From an uncultured Candidatus Melainabacteria bacterium (GTDB lineage Bacteria > Cyanobacteriota > Vampirovibrionia > Gastranaerophilales > Gastranaerophilaceae), in contig CAKVLL010000035.1 of assembly GCA_934757255.1 (NCBI GenBank), forward strand, positions 1 through 19,229: 19,229 nucleotides of DNA, written 5' to 3'. The position numbers and the translations under genes are program-made. Positions 7,475-14,765 of this stretch are shown in pieces. How positions within the stretch are numbered: position 1 is the stretch's first letter; the number at the start of each line of letters is the position of its first letter. A model generated the notes under the pieces. It had not been told where the DNA came from, did no database searches, and saw only the letters and a list, made by a program, of their open reading frames with translations.

Positions 7475-8480
7475 ACTTAAACAATTCTTTATTCAACTTA
7501 TCCGCCATTTTTTTATAATTCTTACCATAAGCTATTGGTCTTGATTGTTTTATTGCTTTTGTAAATGCTAAATTATCAATCTTAACATCACGTCTTGCCG
7601 GCACAATTAGACCTGTTGAATTAAAATACTCAATACTTTTTCTTGAAGACAGGTATTTAAGAAATTCTTCGGCTTGTTTTTTATTTTTTGCGCTTTTAGA
7701 TATCGCCCAACCGGAAGCATCAAGAGGAACTGTTCCACAAAATGGAATTACATCCCAATCAAAATTAGCATTTTCTTTTATCTTCGGATACATCCAGCGT
7801 CCTGAAAGATAAAGACCTATTTTGCCTTGCAAAAACATTTGTGCGAGAGTAGAACTTCCGACTTGCGAAGCAGTTGGAGCGTATTTACCTTCCAAGTTTT
7901 TATAATATTCTGCTGAATTTTTAGGATTATAAATGTCTTCTGCAAAAGTTAAGACATAAGGCAACATAAAATAAACATCATGTTCTAAGCTTATTCCATA
8001 AGGTTTCACACCCTCTATTGCCGGAATCAATTCTTCCAATTTTTGAGGAGTTGTCTTTACTAAATCTTTATTTCTATAAAAAACTAAAGTCGAAATGTCA
8101 CGAGGAACGGCGTAAAGATGTCCTTCAACGCTCATCGCTTTAATACTTTTAGTATCAAATTCATTTGTATCAATTACATTCTCAAGAGGTTCCAGTTTTG
8201 ATGCGTAAATCGGCAAATAAAGATTATTTATAAAAATAACATCTGGCGCTTGATTTGCTGCAAACAAAAGATGTAATTTTTGAAAATAATTTTGAGGAAC
8301 ATGTACAAAATTGATTTTTACATCAGGATTCTCTTTTTCATATTCTGCAATAATCTTATTTAAAATTGAAACTTCTGTAACAGAACCCCAAGAAGAAAAT
8401 GTTATTTCTTCTTTTGAAGATTTTGTACACGCGCACAAAATTAATGGTAAGCAAAGTAGGATTATAAAGCGTTTTAGCAT
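7473..8480 (-). CDS. Extracellular solute-binding lipoprotein, family 1 (sugar type)
   Basis: A 335-residue periplasmic binding protein of the family-1 sugar/oligosaccharide type. The N-terminus (MLKRFIILLCLPLILCACTK) is a lipoprotein signal with lipobox LCAC and the lipidated cysteine at 18. Family features include ITFSSWGSVTE, APDVIFINN, LYAVPRDISTLVFYRNKDL, FLQGKIGLYLSGRWM and ASGWAISKSAKNKKQAEEFLKYL. It is shorter than typical members (about 400 or more residues). No permease or ATPase genes are adjacent. Instead it is the last gene of the leftward chemosensory unit: its ATG overlaps the end of the upstream gene as ATGCTAA (8474-8480), implying translational coupling. It might deliver ligand to a remote ABC transporter or act as the periplasmic input of the chemosensory system. 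The ligand is unknown. Confidence 0.88.
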   Translation of the reverse strand: MLKRFIILLCLPLILCACTKSSKEEITFSSWGSVTEVSILNKIIAEYEKENPDVKINFVHVPQNYFQKLHLLFAANQAPDVIFINNLYLPIYASKLEPLENVIDTNEFDTKSIKAMSVEGHLYAVPRDISTLVFYRNKDLVKTTPQKLEELIPAIEGVKPYGISLEHDVYFMLPYVLTFAEDIYNPKNSAEYYKNLEGKYAPTASQVGSSTLAQMFLQGKIGLYLSGRWMYPKIKENANFDWDVIPFCGTVPLDASGWAISKSAKNKKQAEEFLKYLSSRKSIEYFNSTGLIVPARRDVKIDNLAFTKAIKQSRPIAYGKNYKKMADKLNKELFK

Positions 8481-11137
8481 AAATCCATTACATACTCCAT
8501 TTTATCGTCTTTTACATTAAGAATAAATTTATGAATACCAATTCTAACCAAATATCTTGTTGTACCGTCATTTAATTTTTCACTAACCCTAGATTGTATA
8601 CTCTCTGTTTTTAACTTCTCGTAATTTTTTATTTTAAATAATTTATCACCTACAAAACCAATAATTGAATATCCACTAGTATTTTTTGCCAGATAACAAC
8701 CTAATTTATCTGTAAAATTAGTTTTTGAAACAATTTTATAAATTTCATCATTAACCACAAATGTTTCTATAGAACTTACGTCAATATCATCAACTAATTG
8801 TGTATTTTTATCATTTTCTACAGCTTTCTTGGCTTCTCGTTGTGACATTTCAGTTTGTTTTATTATTTGTTTTTTTGCTTTTTTTGCTTCTATTTCTTTT
8901 ATTAAATCTTCAGCACCTGTATTTTCATATTTTGAAACCTTCGCAACTTTTCGTTCTAATTTTGGCAAATTACTAGTTTCTTTTTTTGAATTTGGCGCTG
9001 AAAATTCAAGTTCTTCCGGTCTAACATCAAAATCTACATAAGTATTATCATAAAGAGATTCAAAATCATCTATGCTATCATCTTTTACTGTAACATTCTC
9101 TTCTTCATCTTCTTTTATTATTTCAAATCCGTCATTAAATTGCTTAAATTCAGCTTGCATGTCTGAAACAGTCGGTGCATTATTCTCATCAAATTCATTA
9201 AGAACTTCAAACTCTTCACTTCCATCATAAAATGGTTTGAAATTCACATTTGAAATATTATTCAACAATGCATTTTCATCTACTTCTGTATGAATTTCTT
9301 TTGTTTCTGTATATTTATTTGGATTTTTTAAAGCTTCACTTAAATCAGGTAGTTCACTAGATATTGCTAATTTTGCTACATCATATCCAGATTCAACCAA
9401 CTGGATTGAATCGGATGGTCTTTCTTTATAAGCAGAAGAATCATTTACAGCTTTTGATAAATCAGGAAATTCTTCATCTAATGAAAGCTTAGTAACATCA
9501 TAACCTTCATTATAATAAACCACTTCTGGCTTAACTTCATACTCTATTCGTTTTCCGCCTTGTTTTTTTAATGCATCTGACAAATTTGGAAGCATATCTT
9601 TAACATTTAAAGTAAGCAATTCAGATGTTTTATGTGATTTGACATCTTGCGCTTCTATCTCTTTTCGCATTTCAGAAATTCGACTTGGATTTGTATGCAA
9701 ATCTGTAACAAAATCTTTATCTACTTCAACATTAATCAATTTATATAAAGCGTCAACATCTTCTTTTGAAAAACTTACATTCTGATTAACTGTATATGAA
9801 GTAACAAACCCTTCCAATACCTCACGTTTAGAAGGTTTCTTTTCTATTGGATTTGTTATAGCAAATTTACTAATATTTTTCATCGTATCATCGCCAATTT
9901 CTATACTTAAAAGTTTTTCAATTTTTTCTATATCATTTTTTGAAAAGCGCAAATTATCATCATTAATATACTTATTATACGCATCTTCATTAAACATTGC
10001 TTCCGACTCAGTCGGAACTTCATTTGACAATTCTTCAGTAAATGAAAAACCACTCAAAAAATCTTCCAATGCTTTATTTTCATCATTACCCTCAACATTT
10101 TCAAAATCTAATTTCTCTACAGGGTTCACCTTCTCTTGAAATAATTCATCTAAATCAACAATATTATCAACTACATTGTCATCTGGTTGCGATATCGGCA
10201 TTGATGCAACAGTGCTTTCATTTAATATTGTATTTGCACTCAACTTAACAGGTTTTGAATACATCCTATCAAGTTTGTGAATTGTATTTTTAATTTGCTT
10301 TCTCTTTGATAAATCCTCTTTTTTCTTTTTGTCTTTTTCTTCATCCGAAAAATTCGGTTGTTCACCGATAATTTCATGCATTTTATTTTTAGCTTTGATA
10401 ACAAAGAAAACTGAAGTTATTACTACAAATATAAATCCTAAAATCAACAATAATGTTTCATAGGACGCATCTTCATTATTAACCGGTTTGTTTGTCTGTA
10501 CAACAGGAGTGTTTTTAGGTTCAACCTCTTGAATTTGCCTTGAAGGAGTATTTGCTTCAAATTGTTGTACGCTTTTTTTTATATCTACAGCACCAACTTG
10601 CGCAACTCCCGTCTGAGAACGTATAGCTTCTCTACGAGGTGGTGGTGTCGTATAATCTCTATTTGAATTATATTCTGGATTAAGTCGCTCCGGACGAGAA
10701 ACAGGAACAACTTCCTCTTTTGGTGCAGAATAATCTTTAGGAATATCCTCCGGTTTATACAAGGCCTTCTGTGCAGTTAAAGTTGTATTTGGCGCAGTCT
10801 TAATTGTTATCTTTGTATACCCTCTATTATTAGCAGTATAAGGCATTGTCCTAACATCAACACTTTCAACATCTCCGGATAATTCAGGAGATGCAGGCAT
10901 TTTGCTGTTAGTATCTGGAAGCATTATCACATAAGTACTTGCATCTTTTTTTATAGGCGAAATAACATTAGCATAATCTCGTTTCGTCATTAAAGTCATA
11001 CTAACTGAGCCGGCAGAAACCCCTTCAAATTTAAGTGACATTAAACTATTTTTATAATTTTCTGCGCCAAAAGCTCCAGCTACCGTCAACACAGAAGCTA
11101 GAACCAATGCGATTGTTCGCCTTTTAAACTGCTTCAT
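8474..11137 (-). CDS. AMIN-like periplasmic domain, single TM, long acidic cytoplasmic region (FimV-like plan)
   Basis: An 887-residue membrane protein with no clear named family. Residues 1-25 are a signal peptide (ending AGAFGA). Residues 30-125 have the alternating strand pattern of an AMIN domain, which binds cell wall in pilus and amidase proteins. A Pro-rich linker leads to one membrane helix (227-248). The remaining roughly 640 residues are acidic and cytoplasmic. They hold two repeat families: FSKxDhxxhxKLhxhEh...TNP at 398 and 456, and LPDLSEALK-like units at 517, 558 and 597. A globular domain lies at 785-887. FimV/TspA proteins share this order with LysM in place of AMIN. It is cotranscribed with CheW and REC-GGDEF genes, 48 bases after CheW, so a polar hub joining envelope, pili and chemosensory proteins is the favoured inference. 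The start is set by the signal peptide; no strong Shine-Dalgarno is visible. Confidence 0.8.
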   Translation of the reverse strand: MKQFKRRTIALVLASVLTVAGAFGAENYKNSLMSLKFEGVSAGSVSMTLMTKRDYANVISPIKKDASTYVIMLPDTNSKMPASPELSGDVESVDVRTMPYTANNRGYTKITIKTAPNTTLTAQKALYKPEDIPKDYSAPKEEVVPVSRPERLNPEYNSNRDYTTPPPRREAIRSQTGVAQVGAVDIKKSVQQFEANTPSRQIQEVEPKNTPVVQTNKPVNNEDASYETLLLILGFIFVVITSVFFVIKAKNKMHEIIGEQPNFSDEEKDKKKKEDLSKRKQIKNTIHKLDRMYSKPVKLSANTILNESTVASMPISQPDDNVVDNIVDLDELFQEKVNPVEKLDFENVEGNDENKALEDFLSGFSFTEELSNEVPTESEAMFNEDAYNKYINDDNLRFSKNDIEKIEKLLSIEIGDDTMKNISKFAITNPIEKKPSKREVLEGFVTSYTVNQNVSFSKEDVDALYKLINVEVDKDFVTDLHTNPSRISEMRKEIEAQDVKSHKTSELLTLNVKDMLPNLSDALKKQGGKRIEYEVKPEVVYYNEGYDVTKLSLDEEFPDLSKAVNDSSAYKERPSDSIQLVESGYDVAKLAISSELPDLSEALKNPNKYTETKEIHTEVDENALLNNISNVNFKPFYDGSEEFEVLNEFDENNAPTVSDMQAEFKQFNDGFEIIKEDEEENVTVKDDSIDDFESLYDNTYVDFDVRPEELEFSAPNSKKETSNLPKLERKVAKVSKYENTGAEDLIKEIEAKKAKKQIIKQTEMSQREAKKAVENDKNTQLVDDIDVSSIETFVVNDEIYKIVSKTNFTDKLGCYLAKNTSGYSIIGFVGDKLFKIKNYEKLKTESIQSRVSEKLNDGTTRYLVRIGIHKFILNVKDDKMEYVMDLC

Positions 11138-11185
11138 ACAACTATTTTACCACAATGCTCCAAAACATTATATACATCGTTTAAA

Positions 11186-12184
11186 CTACATATCCGTTAT
11201 TATAATCTTTTTATCAGAAGAAATTTTTTCTATATTTAAGATTGTATACAAAGTATCTTTATACAAAAATTCTTTAGAAAAATATCCTTCACCTATTTCA
11301 GGAGTTTCATCTTCTTGCAACTCAAACAATTCGTTTATTTTATCTATCAACAAAGCTAATTTTAATTCATTACATTTGACAATAACAACAGGTTTTTTTT
11401 CTAATACCACCGAAGAATCCAAGTCTAAAAATTTTTTAAGATTAATAACAGTAATATAATCTCCCCTTAAATTCATAATACCTTCTATAAAATCCGGAAC
11501 TCCGGGAACTTTTGTTATAGAAGAATCCTTAAGCACTTCTTTCACATAATCCAAAGCAATACAATAAAAATCGCTATTTAAGTTAAAAGATATATATTTA
11601 TTTTTCGCGTGTAATTCTCCTGATGCCAACTTCAAATTAGATTTATCTGCTATTGCCAACGTACGCTTCTTCATTATTAACTTTGAAGCTTCGTCTTGTG
11701 GCATCAACGTTTGAACATCAACATTAGCCCAATCTTGATGCTTCTTCATCAAATTTTCTAATGCATAGACATTTATAATAAAAATAGTTGACTGATTATA
11801 TTTATATAAAGAATCCACAACCATATTATTATCTACAAATGGAATAGCATCCATCAAAGCACTGTCAAACGGCAAAATTCCAATAACTTTATCAGTTATA
11901 ATACCATAGATTAATTCATCTGTTTTCACAATCAATAATTCATTATGAACCGTATAAGGAGGAACTTCTATGCCTAAATAAAATCTTATATCTAAAATAT
12001 TTATAACAAAATTATTGTACTTTAAAAGTCCAACAACATTATTCGGTAATTTTTGAGGATAATCCAATGCCGGTAATTTCATTATTTCAAGTATATTTTC
12101 AGAATTCACGGCATAAGTATTTTCACCAACTTTAAAATAAAGATGTGTGTTTTTCTTTTGTTCAATTAAACTATTACTGCTCAT
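11186..12184 (-). CDS. cheW: Tandem CheW-domain adaptor protein
   Basis: This 332-residue soluble protein contains two CheW-like domains (about 12-150 and 190-332), the SH3-like adaptor that links CheA kinase to transducers. The second domain is canonical: KYISFNLNSDFYCIALDYVK, then VPGVPDFIEGIMNLRGDYIT and VINLKKFL. The first is more divergent but keeps HLYFKVGENTYAVNSENILE and NVVGLLKYNNFVINILDIR. Single-domain CheW is about 160 residues, so this is a duplication or a CheV-like architecture without a receiver. Its ATG overlaps the end of the REC-GGDEF gene by 11 bases (12174-12184), so the two are likely translationally coupled. The divergent weak domain may bind a different partner, such as the upstream REC-GGDEF protein or the downstream FimV-like protein. 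Confidence 0.9.
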   Translation of the reverse strand: MSSNSLIEQKKNTHLYFKVGENTYAVNSENILEIMKLPALDYPQKLPNNVVGLLKYNNFVINILDIRFYLGIEVPPYTVHNELLIVKTDELIYGIITDKVIGILPFDSALMDAIPFVDNNMVVDSLYKYNQSTIFIINVYALENLMKKHQDWANVDVQTLMPQDEASKLIMKKRTLAIADKSNLKLASGELHAKNKYISFNLNSDFYCIALDYVKEVLKDSSITKVPGVPDFIEGIMNLRGDYITVINLKKFLDLDSSVVLEKKPVVIVKCNELKLALLIDKINELFELQEDETPEIGEGYFSKEFLYKDTLYTILNIEKISSDKKIIITDM

Positions 12185-13628
12185 ACAAAATCACTCTATT
12201 TCTTCCGCTTTCCTTCGCTTTATACAACGCTTCATCCGCGGATTTTAAAATATCTGCAGGGGTTTTAAATTCTTGATAATTCATTGTCAACCCAATACTT
12301 ACAGTAACTTTTGCCTTAACATTATTATAATTAAAATCGTATTCTTCGACCATTCTTCTCAAACGTTGGACAGGTATTATAGCACCTTCAATGTTCGTTT
12401 CAGGCATAACCATAATGAGTTCTTCTCCACCATAACGATACAACAAATCTGTTTTTCTAAAAGATTGTTTCATTAAGTCCGCAACTGTTTTTAAAACATA
12501 ATCTCCATATTGATGTCCGTAAGTGTCATTGACTTTTTTAAAAAAATCAATATCTAATATCGCTAAGCTAAAATCAGAAGGATGTCTTTTAGTACGGTTA
12601 TATTCTTGTTCCAAACCAATTTCAAACTGTCTTCTATTATAAAGTCCTGTCAATCCATCAAGAACAGACATAAATTCCTTCTCTGTATATTGATATTTCA
12701 TCTTAAAAATAGCTAACAATTCGCTAATCATAATATCAAAATATCTAAAAGAAGCGTAATCCATATCTTGACGAGTATAGAAGCAAATTCCACCAATTAA
12801 TTTTTTATCAAAAACTAACGGAATTATAATCTTTGATTTTAAATCAGTAAATTGATATGAGAGTTCTTTACCCAACAAAATCCTAACAACTTCAAATTTT
12901 GTATTTTTTAAAGTTCTAACCTCTTCTATCTTTCTGAAAAAATCATACTCTATATCAGATAAAACATTTTTACTTAAATTTTTACCAAGTGTATCCAAAT
13001 ACAAAATATTTTCTGCATAATCATCAGGTGAAGCAAAAAATATACCTGCTACACTATATTCAACAAAAGAACTCATAAGAGAAAACAACTTTTCCACTAA
13101 AATTCTTTCATAATTCAAGAAATCACTTAAATTTCTAAACTCATTTGAAAATACAGATTTCATTAGCAAATCGTTTAATATACTGTTTAATCTTGTTTGC
13201 GCAGTATTATCAGATTTTGCTTTTATTGCTATATTAGCTTTATATTCTTCTGTTATCGGATATCTTCTTAATGTTGCATTGATATTTTTAACTAGTTCAG
13301 TCATGTCAATACTTTTTGACAAAAACAGTTGCGCCCCGGCCTTTTTACCCCAAAAATTATCAATTTTTTTATCCAAAACAGTTAATAAAATTACAGGGAT
13401 TTTTTTTGTTTCTTCAACATTTTTAACCATTCTACACAACTGATAACCATCAATTACAGGCATCATAATATCTGAAACTACAATATCAGGAATGCATTCA
13501 AATAATTTCTTATATGCTTCCGCGCCATTTGTTGCGGTTTCAACTTCAAAACCGCTACTTAAAAGTCCATCTTTTAAGAACTTTAATTGTGTCTCGCTAT
13601 CCTCTACCAATAAAATTTTTGCTACCAT
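12174..13628 (-). CDS. Response regulator with GGDEF diguanylate cyclase output
   Basis: A 484-residue PleD/WspR-like output protein. Residues 1-125 form a receiver with acidic pair E9/D10, phospho-acceptor D53 (VVSDIMMP), T83 and K105. Residues about 140-320 form a GAF-like region (IPLVFDKKLIGGICFYTRQD). Residues 325-484 form a GGDEF domain with the intact catalytic signature GGEEL (400-404), the substrate segment FSLAILDIDFFKKVNDTYGH, and DEALYKAKESGRNRV at the end. RKTD (391-394), five residues before GGEEL, is an I-site for product inhibition. It should make c-di-GMP when phosphorylated, presumably by the divergent CheA. It is the first gene of the leftward unit and overlaps CheW. The Shine-Dalgarno is weak (GGAA about a dozen bases upstream). 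Confidence 0.93.
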   Translation of the reverse strand: MVAKILLVEDSETQLKFLKDGLLSSGFEVETATNGAEAYKKLFECIPDIVVSDIMMPVIDGYQLCRMVKNVEETKKIPVILLTVLDKKIDNFWGKKAGAQLFLSKSIDMTELVKNINATLRRYPITEEYKANIAIKAKSDNTAQTRLNSILNDLLMKSVFSNEFRNLSDFLNYERILVEKLFSLMSSFVEYSVAGIFFASPDDYAENILYLDTLGKNLSKNVLSDIEYDFFRKIEEVRTLKNTKFEVVRILLGKELSYQFTDLKSKIIIPLVFDKKLIGGICFYTRQDMDYASFRYFDIMISELLAIFKMKYQYTEKEFMSVLDGLTGLYNRRQFEIGLEQEYNRTKRHPSDFSLAILDIDFFKKVNDTYGHQYGDYVLKTVADLMKQSFRKTDLLYRYGGEELIMVMPETNIEGAIIPVQRLRRMVEEYDFNYNNVKAKVTVSIGLTMNYQEFKTPADILKSADEALYKAKESGRNRVILYEQ

Positions 13629-13711
13629 AGTTTTGTATATTCCAATTTTAAAGATTTTAGTATAAAATGATTATATAATAAATACTTAAAAAAAACTATA
13701 GGAGAGAAGTT
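13629..13711. promoter_or_regulatory. Divergent promoter region of the chemosensory locus
   Basis: These 83 bases separate the starts of the REC-GGDEF gene (-) and the transducer gene (+). On the plus strand a perfect TATAAT lies at 13674-13679, about 33 bases before the GTG. On the minus strand TATACT lies at 13659-13664. The -35 elements are not convincing on either strand. One short region therefore probably controls both halves of the pathway. Confidence 0.45.
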
Positions 13712-14758
13712 GTGCATAGTGAACAAAATATTGGATTAAAACAAAAATTTAATATAAAATGTGTAGTTGATATTGTAGTGTTTGTATCAACATGTATCTT
13801 ATTTTTAGTATTTGCTAAAATTAATACTATCTCACCCTATGACACTTTTGTGTTTTTAGCTATTATTATTGCAGTACATGTTTCTGCGCATATATTAACA
13901 AAGCAATGGATTTTAAAAGCAATAAAACAAACTCTTACAGTTCAATCTGAATCATTGTCACAAACAACTATTGATGTAATGGATACAATGAACGAACAAA
14001 AACGCATATTTGAAGCTTTAACTACCAATACTAAAAATATTTCCGGCTTGCTTGAAAAATTACGTATTTTATCAGAAGATTCAGTAAATACTTCTAAAAA
14101 CACTGAAAAACAAGTTAATCAATCAATCAATTTTTCACAAAAAGAACATGATGCAATTTCATCTAATGCGGAAAAAATGCTTGTTCTAAGACAAAAAATC
14201 CAAATGATTGCGGAATTAATTTTAGAATTATCTGAACACTCTCAACAAATTGGTAACACAATCAGCGTTGTAGACGATATTGCAGAACAAACAAACATGC
14301 TTGCTTTAAATGCAGCTGTAGAGGCTGCTAGAGCTGGAGAACATGGAAAAGGTTTTGCAGTAGTAGCCGGTGAAATTAGAAAATTGGCAGATGAGTCTAA
14401 ACAAGCAATCACAAAAATCACATCACTTACAAGTAATATTCAGTACACAACTAATTCCACCGTTATGGCTACAGAAGAAGGCTCAAAAGAGATTGAATCT
14501 GTTGTCAAGGAGATCAATAGTGTATCTGCGAATTCAGAGGTCCTACTTAATTTAATCAAAGAAATTCTTGATTCATTGGATACGATAAACCAAAACGCAA
14601 AAAAACAAAATGATATAATTGAAAGATTAAACATCATAGATGAAGAAAATTCCAATATTGCAGAAACAATTGTTCAAACAATAAGTGCAAATAGTGAGAA
14701 AATTTCTAAATTAACAAACTTATCAAATGATATCAAAAATTCAGCAATAGAAGGTTAG
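13712..14758 (+). CDS. Methyl-accepting-type chemosensory transducer lacking a ligand domain
   Basis: A 348-residue transducer. Two membrane helices (17-36 and 46-66) are joined by only about nine residues, so there is no periplasmic sensor and no recognisable HAMP. The rest is a long coiled coil with the highly conserved MCP tip at 191-228 (AEQTNMLALNAAVEAARAGE, then GKGFAVVAGEIRKLADES), which contacts CheA and CheW. There is no CheR-tethering pentapeptide; the end is KNSAIEG. The GTG start is supported by AGGAGAG (13700-13706). It is the first gene of the rightward unit, with cheA following after 7 bases. The signal must come from the membrane, the cytoplasm or a partner protein, such as the AMIN-TM protein or the lipoprotein encoded divergently. 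Confidence 0.92.
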   Translation: MHSEQNIGLKQKFNIKCVVDIVVFVSTCILFLVFAKINTISPYDTFVFLAIIIAVHVSAHILTKQWILKAIKQTLTVQSESLSQTTIDVMDTMNEQKRIFEALTTNTKNISGLLEKLRILSEDSVNTSKNTEKQVNQSINFSQKEHDAISSNAEKMLVLRQKIQMIAELILELSEHSQQIGNTISVVDDIAEQTNMLALNAAVEAARAGEHGKGFAVVAGEIRKLADESKQAITKITSLTSNIQYTTNSTVMATEEGSKEIESVVKEINSVSANSEVLLNLIKEILDSLDTINQNAKKQNDIIERLNIIDEENSNIAETIVQTISANSEKISKLTNLSNDIKNSAIEG

Positions 14759-14765
14759 GACAAAA

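Noticed and set aside
11138..11185. A terminator between the tandem CheW gene and the AMIN-TM gene
   Set aside because: The 48 bases contain no stable hairpin with a T-run on the minus strand, so the genes are treated as one transcription unit.
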